Shown here one piece after another: positions 1 through 8,725 of a stretch of 64,000 bases of DNA (within the stretch, counting starts at the first letter, position 1; each line of letters opens with the position of its first letter). The position numbers were made by a program, and so were the translations under genes. The notes under the pieces are model-generated. The model had not been told where the DNA came from. It ran no database searches and saw only the letters and a list, made by a program, of their open reading frames with translations. The stretch is from Cloacibacterium rupense. Its GTDB lineage: Bacteria; Bacteroidota; Bacteroidia; Flavobacteriales; Weeksellaceae. The stretch is taken from positions 549,191-613,190 of the forward strand of contig NZ_BMLV01000002.1 in the NCBI RefSeq assembly GCF_014645495.1, in the 5' to 3' direction.

Positions 1-196
1 ATAAACCGTCTAATTCTATTTTATTAGGAACGTTCATGGTTCCATAGATTTCTGGGTTTATAATTTTCAACAAGTTTCTTAAGCTCTCTCCCGATACTCC
101 TGAAGGCTTAAAAAATCCTCTGTAAAATAAGTGTCTCATAGAGACGTACAGTCTTTCAATAGCTTCTGTTGTTTCTCTTGCTCTAGAATTTGCCAT
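1..196 (-). CDS. Conserved protein of unknown function, N-terminal part only
   Basis: An ATG on the minus strand at 196 opens a frame that runs off the left edge, giving 65 complete codons beginning MANSRARETTEAIERLYVSM. The peptide is charged and soluble, with no signal peptide or membrane segment. The frame is clean and its codon use matches the neighbouring genes. I do not recognise a catalytic motif. It is divergent from glnN, with a 261-bp AT-rich spacer between them. The rest of the gene lies outside the window. Confidence 0.7.
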   Translation of the reverse strand, partial: MANSRARETTEAIERLYVSMRHLFYRGFFKPSGVSGESLRNLLKIINPEIYGTMNVPNKIELDGL

Positions 197-432
197 ATTG
201 TTGTTGTTAAGATAAAAGTCTGCAAAGATGCAAAAAATATTTCAAATTATGAAGGATTAGGTTTAAAATATTAACCTTAAGGGTTTTGGGATGAAGAGTC
301 GTGTTAAAAATTTATTAAAAATTTAGATAGCTTCCCTTTGATTAATGTTGTTTTTAATATTAAATTTAATTCATTTTACAAATATACCCCTAAAAAAGAT
401 GGGGTAATTTTAATTTGTATTTAAAAAATTGT

Positions 433-440
433 TAATTTTG
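433..440 (+). promoter_or_regulatory. Candidate -7 box of glnN
   Basis: TAATTTTG matches the Bacteroidota -7 consensus TAnnTTTG and ends 17 nt before the ATG at 458. A TTTG at 414-417 could be the -33 element, but the 15-nt spacing is shorter than usual. The rest of the 197-457 spacer is AT-rich with no other clear signal. Confidence 0.4.
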
Positions 441-457
441 TCAAAAATATATTGCCG

Positions 458-2653
458 ATGTCAACATTGAGATTTAAAGCGTTAGAAACGCTACCATTCA
501 AAAATTTCAGGAAAGAGAATAATGTAGAGATTCCTGCTAAATTATCAGAATTGTTCTGTGAGAACGTATTTTCTGAACAAACAATGAGAGAATATCTTAC
601 CAAAGAAGCATTCTCTTCAATTATTGATGCTATTAAAAAAGGCACAAAAATTCAAAGACACATTGCAGACCAAGTAGCTGTAGCGATGAAAGATTGGGCG
701 ATGTCTAAAGGCGTTACTCACTATACACACTGGTTTCAGCCATTAACTGGGGCAACTGCAGAAAAACACGATTCATTTTTTACACCAATAGAAGGAGGTA
801 GAGCTATTGAAAGATTCAGCGGAGGTATGCTTATTCAACAAGAGCCAGATGCGTCTTCTTTCCCTAATGGTGGAATTAGAAATACATTCGAAGCTAGAGG
901 TTATACCGCATGGGACCCTACTTCTCCTGCTTTTATTATGGGAACTACTCTTTGTATTCCTTCTATCTTTATTTCTTACACTGGTGAAACATTAGATTAT
1001 AAAGCACCTTTATTAAGAGCTTTGCATTCAGTAGACGAAGCGGCTACTTCAGTGATGCATTATTTTGATAAAAATGTAGAAAAAGTAACGCCTACTCTAG
1101 GTTGGGAGCAAGAATATTTCTTAATAGATTCTGCATTACACCAATCAAGACCAGATTTAGTATTAACAGGTAAAACATTATTAGGTCACGCTCCTGCAAA
1201 AGGACAACAATTAGATGACCATTATTTCGGTTCTATTCCAACTAGAGTTATGAACTTTATGAAGGAGCTAGAGATTGAATGTATGAAATTAGGTATTCCT
1301 GTTACAACTCGTCATAATGAGGTAGCTCCTAATCAGTTTGAGCTTGCTCCTATGTTTGAGGAAGTAAACGTAGCCATCGACCACAATTCATTATTAATGG
1401 ATGTAATGGGAAGAGTAGCTAATAAACACCACTTCAAAGTATTATTACACGAAAAACCATTTGCGGGAATTAACGGTAGTGGTAAGCACAATAACTGGTC
1501 TCTAGCGACAAACACTGGAGAAAATTTATTAAGCCCAGGTAAAAATCCTAAGAAAAATCTACAGTTTTTAACTTTCTTTATCAATACCATTAAAGCGGTT
1601 TATGAATATGCAGATCTTTTAAGAGCTAGTATCGCTTCTGCTAATAATGACCATAGACTAGGAGCTAACGAAGCGCCGCCTGCTATCATCTCAGTATTTA
1701 TTGGTTCTCAGTTGTACAAAGTGCTTAATGAGCTAGAAAAAGTAACTGATGGTAAACTTTCTCCTGAAGAAAAAACAGAACTTAAACTAAATGTAGTAGG
1801 AAAAATTCCTGAAATTTTATTAGATAATACCGATAGAAACAGAACTTCTCCATTTGCATTTACAGGAAATAAATTCGAAATCAGAGCGGTAGGTTCTTCT
1901 GCTAACTGTGCAGAACCTATGACTGTAATGAATGCAATTATGGCAAAACAATTAAGAGATTTCAAGGTAGAAGTTGATGCTCTTATTGAAAAAGGTCTTA
2001 AGAAAGATGAAGCTATCTTTAATGTACTTAGAGAATACATCAAACAATCTAAAAACATTATGTTTGAAGGTGACGGATATTCTGATGATTGGGCAAAAGA
2101 GGCTAAAAAAAGAGGTTTAAGCAATCTAAAAACTACTCCAGAAGCTCTTAAAAAAGAGATGGATAAAAAGTTTGTAGAATTGTATGAAGAACTAGGTATT
2201 TACTCTCACAGAGAAGTAGAAGCTAGAAACGAAATCAAATTAGAAAAATATTCTACAACCATTGATATTGAAGCTAGAGTAATTGCTGATATTGCTAGAA
2301 ACCACATCATTCCTGCTGCATTAAACTATCAAAACAGATTAATAGAAAATGTAAAAGGACTAAAAGATATTTTCAGCGAAAAAGAATTCAAAGCTATTGC
2401 TAAAGAACAATTGAGCTTAATTACTCAGATTTCTGAAAATGTTTCTAAAATTAAATTAGGAGTAGAAGAATTACTTGTCGCTAAAGAAAAAGCAAAAGGA
2501 ACTTCTGATAGTCAAAAACAAGCGGAAGCATATTGTTTTAATGTTAAAACTTTATTTGATGGAATCAGAGAAGCATCAGACGCATTAGAAATGATGGTAG
2601 ATGATGAGCTTTGGCCATTAACCAAGTACAGAGAAATGTTATTCACAAGATAA
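458..2653 (+). CDS. glnN: Glutamine synthetase type III (GlnN)
   Basis: Makes glutamine from glutamate, ammonia and ATP in the cytoplasm. The 731-residue length is typical of type III enzymes, against about 470 for type I. Family motifs are visible: GSGKHNNWS near residue 340, NDHRLGANEAPPAIIS near 395, and a FEIRAVGSSANCAEPMTV segment near 475. The frame is open from a TTG at 452, but the ATG at 458 (MSTLRFKALE) fits the family N-terminus better. The gene stands alone, with its own -7 box upstream and a strong terminator at 2665. The assignment rests on full-length similarity remembered from the family and is firm. Confidence 0.95.
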   Translation: MSTLRFKALETLPFKNFRKENNVEIPAKLSELFCENVFSEQTMREYLTKEAFSSIIDAIKKGTKIQRHIADQVAVAMKDWAMSKGVTHYTHWFQPLTGATAEKHDSFFTPIEGGRAIERFSGGMLIQQEPDASSFPNGGIRNTFEARGYTAWDPTSPAFIMGTTLCIPSIFISYTGETLDYKAPLLRALHSVDEAATSVMHYFDKNVEKVTPTLGWEQEYFLIDSALHQSRPDLVLTGKTLLGHAPAKGQQLDDHYFGSIPTRVMNFMKELEIECMKLGIPVTTRHNEVAPNQFELAPMFEEVNVAIDHNSLLMDVMGRVANKHHFKVLLHEKPFAGINGSGKHNNWSLATNTGENLLSPGKNPKKNLQFLTFFINTIKAVYEYADLLRASIASANNDHRLGANEAPPAIISVFIGSQLYKVLNELEKVTDGKLSPEEKTELKLNVVGKIPEILLDNTDRNRTSPFAFTGNKFEIRAVGSSANCAEPMTVMNAIMAKQLRDFKVEVDALIEKGLKKDEAIFNVLREYIKQSKNIMFEGDGYSDDWAKEAKKRGLSNLKTTPEALKKEMDKKFVELYEELGIYSHREVEARNEIKLEKYSTTIDIEARVIADIARNHIIPAALNYQNRLIENVKGLKDIFSEKEFKAIAKEQLSLITQISENVSKIKLGVEELLVAKEKAKGTSDSQKQAEAYCFNVKTLFDGIREASDALEMMVDDELWPLTKYREMLFTR

Positions 2654-2664
2654 TTTCTTATAAG

Positions 2665-2692
2665 TCCCTCTCAATCGAGAGGGATTTTTTTT
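2665..2692 (+). terminator. Rho-independent terminator of glnN
   Basis: Perfect 8-bp stem TCCCTCTC/GAGAGGGA with an AATC loop, followed by eight T residues, 11 nt after the glnN stop codon. Confidence 0.9.
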
Positions 2693-2698
2693 CAAACA

Positions 2699-3160
2699 AT
2701 GGAAGAAAATTTCAAAATAATAAGAACCAATTCAGAAAATATTGATTTTACAAAATTGGTCAAAGATTTAGACCTGTTTTTGGCCGATATTGACGGAGAA
2801 GAACATTCTTTCTATGCTCAGTTTAACAAGATTACTACTATTAAGCATTGTGTAGTTCTGTATGTTAATGATTCGCCAGTATCTTGTGGAGCTTTTAAAT
2901 TGTATCAAAATGAAAAGGTTGAAGTTAAAAGAATGTACACCAAACCAGAGTTTAGAGGATATAATTTTGCTAAAAAAGTTTTAGAAGAATTAGAAAATTG
3001 GGCATTAGAAGAAGGCTTTTCTAAATGCATTTTAGAAACGGGGAAAAAACAAAAATCAGCAGTGAAATTATATCAAAAAATGGGATACAATATCATACCA
3101 AACTACGGTCAATACAAAGAAATTGAGAATAGTATATGCTTTGAAAAGGTTCTGAAATAG
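2699..3160 (+). CDS. GNAT family N-acetyltransferase
   Basis: A 153-residue protein with the GNAT fold pattern: a substrate-side N-terminal half, then VEVKRMYTKPEFRGYNFAKK (the beta4/acetyl-CoA pyrophosphate-loop region, near residues 80-100), and the C-terminal SAVKLYQKMGYNII segment typical of the final strand-helix unit. It should transfer an acetyl group from acetyl-CoA to an amine; the substrate cannot be read from sequence. The ATG lies only 7 nt after the glnN terminator T-run, and I see no clean TAnnTTTG box, so expression may rely on readthrough. Confidence 0.85.
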   Translation: MEENFKIIRTNSENIDFTKLVKDLDLFLADIDGEEHSFYAQFNKITTIKHCVVLYVNDSPVSCGAFKLYQNEKVEVKRMYTKPEFRGYNFAKKVLEELENWALEEGFSKCILETGKKQKSAVKLYQKMGYNIIPNYGQYKEIENSICFEKVLK

Positions 3161-3296
3161 AATTGGTTAAGTATATTTTAGAATTTAAATAGGATGAACC
3201 ATATCTTAAAAACCAGAGCATTATAGACAGGTCTTATGTAATTTGTAGATGAGGTCTATTTTATGTTAAAATTTCTTAAAAAAATAAAATTGAGTG

Positions 3297-3331
3297 CAAC
3301 CGAAAATAGAGCCTTTCCGGTTGTTTTTTTT
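3297..3331 (+). terminator. Terminator-like stem-loop downstream of the GNAT gene
   Basis: CAACCG at 3297-3302 pairs with CGGTTG at 3318-3323 and is followed by nine T residues. It lies 136 nt past the GNAT stop, so either the GNAT mRNA has a long 3' tail or a short separate transcript ends here. The rest of 3161-3455 is AT-rich without an obvious gene. Confidence 0.55.
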
Positions 3332-3414
3332 TAACATATTAATTGCAAATGTTAAAAAATGTTAAATCTTTTTTAAGACTGATAAATGTCAACACCAAAA
3401 AAAATCAGATATTA

Positions 3415-3422
3415 TACATTTG
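3415..3422 (+). promoter_or_regulatory. -7 box of the NlpC/P60 lipoprotein gene
   Basis: TACATTTG is an exact TAnnTTTG match, 33 nt before the ATG at 3456. The alternative TTG start at 3420 lies inside this box, which argues against it. No clear -33 TTG at the usual distance. Confidence 0.5.
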
Positions 3423-3455
3423 TCCCGTCTAAGAAAAGAAATAACAAGTAATAAT

Positions 3456-4097
3456 ATGAAGAAAAGAGTTTTCATTTACACGATTGCGATGATATCGTTT
3501 TTCTCTTTGCAGTCATGTGTTACCAACTATGTAGTTTCTACACCTACTCAATACAAAACTAATGCCAATCTAGAGGAAATAGACACAAAAAACCTTACCG
3601 CAGCTAATAAAAGCACCTATAATAGTTACAATGTCAATTTTGCCAATGCGCAAAAATCTGAACTAGCAGCAGCTATTACAAGTGCTATTTCATTAGAAAA
3701 AACAATAGATGATATTTTGGGTGAGGCAAATACTTACCTTGGCACTCCTTATAGATTTGGAGGAACCACTAGAAATGGAATAGACTGCTCAGCTTTTGTA
3801 CTCAATGTGTTTGGGGAAACCACAGGTATAGAACTCCCTAGAGTTGCAGCAGAACAGGCTCAATTAGGTGAAAGAGTAGAAAAACAAGAACTTCAAAAAG
3901 GTGATTTAGTTTTTTTCTCACAAGGAGGTAGAATTTCTCACGTAGGAATTGTGCAAGAAGTAAGCGCAGATGGGGATATAAAATTTATACACGCCGCTAC
4001 TTCTAGAGGAGTAATGATTTCATCATTAAATGATTCCTATTGGGGGAGAAAGTTTAGATTTGCAAAAAGAATTATAAAACAACAACCGCAACAGTAA
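3456..4097 (+). CDS. NlpC/P60 family lipoprotein (C40 peptidase)
   Basis: A 213-residue cell-wall hydrolase expected to cut peptidoglycan stem peptides from the outer membrane's inner face. The N-terminus (MKKRVFIYTIAM, hydrophobic stretch, then LQSC) is a lipoprotein signal with a lipobox cysteine. The C-terminal half is NlpC/P60: catalytic Cys in GIDCSAF near residue 111, His in SHVGIV near 161, and a third polar residue in IHAATS near 178. The ATG at 3456 is chosen over a TTG at 3420 because only it starts the signal peptide and the TTG lies in the -7 box. It faces the mre/rod operon across a shared terminator. Confidence 0.9.
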   Translation: MKKRVFIYTIAMISFFSLQSCVTNYVVSTPTQYKTNANLEEIDTKNLTAANKSTYNSYNVNFANAQKSELAAAITSAISLEKTIDDILGEANTYLGTPYRFGGTTRNGIDCSAFVLNVFGETTGIELPRVAAEQAQLGERVEKQELQKGDLVFFSQGGRISHVGIVQEVSADGDIKFIHAATSRGVMISSLNDSYWGRKFRFAKRIIKQQPQQ

Positions 4098-4116
4098 ATA
4101 ATTGATTTAATAAAAA

Positions 4117-4146
4117 AATCCTCCAAATTAATTAATTTGGAGGATT
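4117..4146. terminator. Bidirectional terminator between the NlpC gene and rodA
   Basis: A perfect 30-bp palindrome with arms AATCCTCCAAATTAA, flanked by A residues on the left and T residues on the right, sits between two converging genes and can stop transcription from both sides. Confidence 0.9.
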
Positions 4147-4152
4147 TTTGTT

Positions 4153-5382
4153 TTATACCAATGAATTCTTATCTGTATAGTTGAGTTTAAAGAAAATAGC
4201 GGTCATGATAGAAAAGGCTAAAAAAGAGCTTCCTCCGTAACTGAAATAGGGCAAAGGTATTCCCACGGTAGGGAAAAGGCCCATTACCATTCCAAGATTG
4301 ATGGCGAAATGCATCAATAAAACACCTGCAAAACAATAACCGAAAACCCTACTAAAAGTTGTTTTCTGTGTTTCGGCAAGGTAATAAATTCTACCAATGA
4401 AAATGGCATAAAAAATAACCAGTAGTGAACTTCCGAAAAATCCCCATTCTTCTCCTACCGTACAAAAAATGTAATCTGTTTCTTGCTCTGGCACAAATTT
4501 TCCCTGCGTAACAGAGCCTTCTTTGTATCCTTTACCCCAAAAACCTCCAGAACCAATAGCTGTTTTAGAATAAAGCAAGTTGTAACCAGAGGTATCTCTG
4601 AATGCTTTTTCGCCTTTGTAGAGCACTTCTATTCTCTCCCTTTGGTGTTTAGGTAGTTTTTCAAGAATTTTAGGTGTACCATAGCTTATACCTGACAAAA
4701 GTAAAAAGCCTCCTGCAAATGAAGCAATGGTAGGAATGGTCCATATAATTCTATTAAAATTAAAAAACAGAAAAATTGCCAGTATAATAAATAATCCTAA
4801 AATAATATATATTGGATTAAAAGCGATGGAAAGTAAAAAAACGCTGGCTAAAATAAAACCAATCCCAAACAGCCATCCGCTCAGCCCTTCTCTATATAAA
4901 GCGATAATGAAGGTAGTAAAAACAAGCAAAGAACCTACATCTGGAATGCTAAGAACAGCAACCGCAGGAATTCCTATGATGGCAAAAGTAGTCAATAAAG
5001 ATTTTCTATTATTCCAATTAAAATCTGGCCCAGAAACATAACTTGCAAGCATAAGTGAAACTCCAATTTTGGCAAATTCTACAGGTTGTATGGTAAAACC
5101 ACCTATTTTATACCAATTTTTTTGTCCTTTTATTTCACTACCTAATACATGCAAACCAAGTAAAGAAATGACACCAAGGATAAAAAATACAACAGCAAAG
5201 TTTTCGAAAAACTTGCTTCTCATCATAAAAATAATAAGGCCTACGAATAAAGAGATAAAGAAGAAAATCAATTGTTTTTCTCCAAGTCCACTATCAACAC
5301 TATAAATGTTGACAACCGCAAAAATAGAAATGGCGAGATATAAAAAAATGCCAAGCTTATCTAGTCCTTCTGCCCATTTCAT
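4153..5382 (-). CDS. rodA: Peptidoglycan glycosyltransferase RodA (SEDS family)
   Basis: A 409-residue polytopic membrane protein that polymerises lipid II during side-wall growth, working with the PBP2 encoded next to it. About ten hydrophobic segments are visible, with the SEDS signatures EEWGFFGS in a large loop near residue 310 and GIPLPYFSYGGSS near the C-terminus. It begins one base after the mrdA stop and is the last gene of mreB-mreC-mreD-mrdA-rodA. Its paralogue FtsW is encoded at 26810-28042; position beside mrdA identifies this copy as RodA. Confidence 0.95.
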   Translation of the reverse strand: MKWAEGLDKLGIFLYLAISIFAVVNIYSVDSGLGEKQLIFFFISLFVGLIIFMMRSKFFENFAVVFFILGVISLLGLHVLGSEIKGQKNWYKIGGFTIQPVEFAKIGVSLMLASYVSGPDFNWNNRKSLLTTFAIIGIPAVAVLSIPDVGSLLVFTTFIIALYREGLSGWLFGIGFILASVFLLSIAFNPIYIILGLFIILAIFLFFNFNRIIWTIPTIASFAGGFLLLSGISYGTPKILEKLPKHQRERIEVLYKGEKAFRDTSGYNLLYSKTAIGSGGFWGKGYKEGSVTQGKFVPEQETDYIFCTVGEEWGFFGSSLLVIFYAIFIGRIYYLAETQKTTFSRVFGYCFAGVLLMHFAINLGMVMGLFPTVGIPLPYFSYGGSSFLAFSIMTAIFFKLNYTDKNSLV

Positions 5383-5383
5383 T

Positions 5384-7360
5384 TTAAGTTAATTTTTTAG
5401 TTTTTTTATTTTTATTATCATTCCTTTTATTCAGTTGTTGTAAACTGTCTTGCAGTTTTTTAAGCCTTATAGAATCTAAATCTTCTTTGGGTTTGCCATG
5501 TTCTTTGTACCATTGTCTCTTGTATTCACCCATGAAACTGGCATTAATCATTTTTTTATAAAGATGTTCTCTTTTTAGCGTTCCTGTGATATATTTTTCT
5601 GCAATTACAGTACACGCTGGCCCTGCCCAAGTTGCCCCGAAGCCAGCATGCTCCATCACAGCAGCTACTACAATTTTGGGTTTGTCTGCTGGAGCGATTA
5701 GAGTAAAAATAGAATTATCTTTTCCTTGCGGTACTTGTGCGGTTCCAGTTTTAGCTAATTGGGTAAAATCACTTGATTTTAGGCTAGCTCCAGTGCCTCT
5801 AAGCATCACGGCTTCCATACCCTTCATAACCAAATCATAATATTTCTGATTTTGAACTTTGGTAAGATGTTTTTTCTTAAATCTTGGGTCAGGGTTAGGC
5901 TTTCCGTCTATAGATTTTACAATATGTGGAGTGTAGTACCAACCTTTATTGGCAATAGCTGCGGTGTAATTGGCTAACTGAAGAGGTGTGATTAGAACAT
6001 CGCCTTGCCCCATACCGTTAAAAATAGAACCATTTTGAGTGTATAAAGGATTCCAATTTTTTGATTTTAGATTGCTTCTTTTTTCATAAAATTCACCACT
6101 CGGTATTCTTCCTTTTGCGCCAACTGCTAAATCATTATTCATGAATTTATTAAGACCAAAACTTTCCATGATTTCTTTCCATTCATTCACTCCTTTGGTA
6201 GGGTTACCTGGATATTTATTCATGATAGAGATAAATGCATAAGAGAAATAGCAGTTACTAGAAACTTGGATGGAAGGAATCAAAGGTTCTGCACCACCGT
6301 GACCTTTTATACTTAAACCTCTATAGTAAAAACCTCTTCCGCATGGAAAAATAGTGTTTTCATCCATTACACCCATTTGCATAGCCGCAAGAGCAGTTAA
6401 TAATTTAAAAGTAGAACCAGGTGGATAAGCTGCTTGTAGAGCTCTATCAAAAGTTGGCTTATTGTCATAAAGGGTGTCTTTTGATAATCGGTAAATATTC
6501 TTTTTCTTTTGAGGACCTGTAAATAAGTTAGGGTCAATGTCTGGACCTGTGGCAAGTACTAAGATTTCTCCGTTATTAGGGTCTAGTGCAACAATGGCCC
6601 CGTGTTTATTGACCAGCATTTCTTCTGCCATTCTTTGCAAATCATAGTCTATGGTAAGGGTAAGGTCTTTTCCTGAAACTACATCTTTATCTAGACTTCC
6701 GTTTTTGTATGAACCTACATTCCTTAATCTAATGTCTTTTTGAATATATTTCATCCCCTTTTCACCTCTTAATTCCTTTTCGTATGACCTTTCTACACCT
6801 GTAATTCCGGCAATATCACCAGGAAGATAATAAGTAGAATCTCTTTTGATGTAGTTTTCGTTTACTTGATTGGTATATCCTAATAAATTACCAGAGGTAG
6901 TAACTTCATACTTCCTTTGTGGACGTTCTACGATGCTAAATGCAGGGTATTTGAAAATAATTTCTTGAATTCTCGCAATTTCTTCTCTACTCATATCACT
7001 CATAAAAGTCATTGGGGTAAGCCTTGAGTAGTATTTATCTTTTTTGAGAGCTTCTACTTTGTTGATAAAATCTTTTTTGGTAATTCTTAAAAGATTACAA
7101 AAGCCAAGCGTATCAAAATCTGGCTTCATGAGATTTTGTGTAAAAGAAATCTCATAAGAAGGTTGATTGCCTACCAGAATTTTGCCGTTTCGGTCAAAAA
7201 TAATTCCTCTTTGTGGGATTACATATTCTATTTTGATAGATGTATTCGCAGCATTTAATGCATATCTATCTGTAAATAACTGTAAATAAGCCAATCTTGC
7301 TACAAAAATAATAGCAATGATAAATATGGTAATGGTAATTTTAATATAGGCAGGTTTCAA
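5384..7360 (-). CDS. mrdA: Penicillin-binding protein 2 (elongasome transpeptidase)
   Basis: A 658-residue class B PBP that cross-links peptidoglycan in the elongasome. One N-terminal membrane anchor is followed by the PBP dimerisation domain and a transpeptidase domain with STFK (near residue 317), SSN (near 366) and KTGTA (near 538). The only plausible start is TTG at 7360, whose bases overlap the mreD stop by 4 nt, so translation is probably coupled. A lysine/asparagine-rich tail follows the catalytic domain. It lies between mreD and rodA, the standard arrangement. Confidence 0.95.
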   Translation of the reverse strand: MKPAYIKITITIFIIAIIFVARLAYLQLFTDRYALNAANTSIKIEYVIPQRGIIFDRNGKILVGNQPSYEISFTQNLMKPDFDTLGFCNLLRITKKDFINKVEALKKDKYYSRLTPMTFMSDMSREEIARIQEIIFKYPAFSIVERPQRKYEVTTSGNLLGYTNQVNENYIKRDSTYYLPGDIAGITGVERSYEKELRGEKGMKYIQKDIRLRNVGSYKNGSLDKDVVSGKDLTLTIDYDLQRMAEEMLVNKHGAIVALDPNNGEILVLATGPDIDPNLFTGPQKKKNIYRLSKDTLYDNKPTFDRALQAAYPPGSTFKLLTALAAMQMGVMDENTIFPCGRGFYYRGLSIKGHGGAEPLIPSIQVSSNCYFSYAFISIMNKYPGNPTKGVNEWKEIMESFGLNKFMNNDLAVGAKGRIPSGEFYEKRSNLKSKNWNPLYTQNGSIFNGMGQGDVLITPLQLANYTAAIANKGWYYTPHIVKSIDGKPNPDPRFKKKHLTKVQNQKYYDLVMKGMEAVMLRGTGASLKSSDFTQLAKTGTAQVPQGKDNSIFTLIAPADKPKIVVAAVMEHAGFGATWAGPACTVIAEKYITGTLKREHLYKKMINASFMGEYKRQWYKEHGKPKEDLDSIRLKKLQDSLQQLNKRNDNKNKKTKKLT

Positions 7361-7863
7361 ACTTTTTCTTTGATTTTAAATGCTAATGTGTAGATAAGTA
7401 CAAATATAATTGAAATAACGCTTGTAATTAAAATATTGAGCATAACTTCAAAAAATCTATCGAATTTAAAAAATTCTATGCTTTGTACTAAAAACTGATG
7501 CAAAAAAATACTTGAAAAAATATAAAATAAAAACTGTGACCACTGAAGGTTGTGAAATGAGAAAATATCAGATGATACTTCAGTAGAAGTTTTAAAAATT
7601 ATGGTTCTGAAATAAGCGATCAAAGTTGTGGCAAACGCATTAATCCCCCATGTGCCTAAGAAGGCATCTATTGCCAACCCTAATAAAAAACTTGCAGTTA
7701 AAAAAACATATAAGTTTCTATAAAAAGGATAAAAAAGCACGAAAATGGTGTATATAACAGGGGTGTATTTTCCTGCGATGTCTATTCTATTAAACAAAAA
7801 AATCTGTAGCGCAACAAGCACCATCATCATTACAAGGTCGGTAAAAATGTTTCTACTAATCAT
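7357..7863 (-). CDS. mreD: Rod-shape determining protein MreD
   Basis: A 168-residue, very hydrophobic protein with about five membrane segments. MreD proteins diverge strongly in sequence, and the call leans on size, topology and position between mreC and mrdA. It overlaps mreC by 8 nt and mrdA by 4 nt, indicating translational coupling. The expected role is as part of the MreBCD complex that organises side-wall synthesis at the inner membrane. Confidence 0.85.
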   Translation of the reverse strand: MISRNIFTDLVMMMVLVALQIFLFNRIDIAGKYTPVIYTIFVLFYPFYRNLYVFLTASFLLGLAIDAFLGTWGINAFATTLIAYFRTIIFKTSTEVSSDIFSFHNLQWSQFLFYIFSSIFLHQFLVQSIEFFKFDRFFEVMLNILITSVISIIFVLIYTLAFKIKEKV

Positions 7864-8704
7864 TTTTTATTGCTGCATCTAGCGTGTCTTGAATTTGTTT
7901 AAGTTCTAGTTTTTTTAAATTTCTTACTACGAAAACTTTCTGTAGATTCCCCATTTTTTGGTTCAATTCCACTGAAATGTCCCAATATCCGGTTTTAGAA
8001 TCTACTTCGTATCCTGCAACTCTTCCTATCATCTTCCCTTGTGGAAAAATAGAGGATTTCCCATCAGTTACTACAGTGTCACCTACTTTTAATGGTACAT
8101 ATTTCGGGATGTCTGCCAAATGCATGGTTCTTGAATTGTCTCCTCTCCAAGTAAGCGTTCCAAAATATCCGCTATTTTTGAGGGCGGCATTAATTTTAAT
8201 TTTATTCACACTCAAAATAGATTGAACAAGAGCATAGTTGTTGGTGGTGTTCACAACAATTCCCGCAATGCCATTAGGAGCAATTACGCCCATTTTAGGA
8301 AAAACACCATGTCTTTTTCCTCTGTCTATGGTAAAATAATTGTCTTTTCTGGTGATGCTATTATTCACAATGTCAGCATCAACAAAAGTGTAAATTTGTC
8401 CTCCACCTATAGTGTCGGTAATTCTTCTAAACTGAGGGTTTGCAGACTTGTCTTTACCATAAAGTTCTGACATGAGAGCTTTATTCTGTGCCGTTAAGTC
8501 TTCATTTATTTGCTTTAATTTTAGGTAGCTTGTTCCTTGGTCTATGTACCCTGATATCCAAGCATTGAATGCCGTGGTTTGTGCTGCTAGAAACGATTGT
8601 TGCATTGAATTTCTACTGAAAATCAATGTTACGGCTATTAACTGTAAGAAAAGAAAGAACAGAAATAATCCGTTCTTACTAAACAATCTAATCAAAAAAC
8701 CCAT
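7856..8704 (-). CDS. mreC: Rod-shape determining protein MreC
   Basis: A 282-residue bitopic protein: one N-terminal membrane segment (residues about 10-28), a coiled-coil stretch around 60-90 (LKLKQINEDLTAQNKALMSE), then the periplasmic beta-rich MreC domain with NGIAGIVVNTTNNYALVQSI near 145-165. It links the cytoplasmic MreB filament to PBP2 and RodA. It starts 21 nt after mreB and overlaps mreD. Confidence 0.92.
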   Translation of the reverse strand: MGFLIRLFSKNGLFLFFLFLQLIAVTLIFSRNSMQQSFLAAQTTAFNAWISGYIDQGTSYLKLKQINEDLTAQNKALMSELYGKDKSANPQFRRITDTIGGGQIYTFVDADIVNNSITRKDNYFTIDRGKRHGVFPKMGVIAPNGIAGIVVNTTNNYALVQSILSVNKIKINAALKNSGYFGTLTWRGDNSRTMHLADIPKYVPLKVGDTVVTDGKSSIFPQGKMIGRVAGYEVDSKTGYWDISVELNQKMGNLQKVFVVRNLKKLELKQIQDTLDAAIKND

Positions 8705-8725
8705 TCTTACAGTGGTTTCTTATTA

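Noticed and set aside
452-457. TTG start for glnN
   Set aside because: The ATG two codons later fits the family N-terminus; TTG adds only two residues.
1708-2124. Long antisense frame inside glnN (and similar long antisense frames inside ftsZ, secA, mreB, murD and tnaA)
   Set aside because: They mirror strongly conserved genes, have no promoter or family features, and arise from codon bias.
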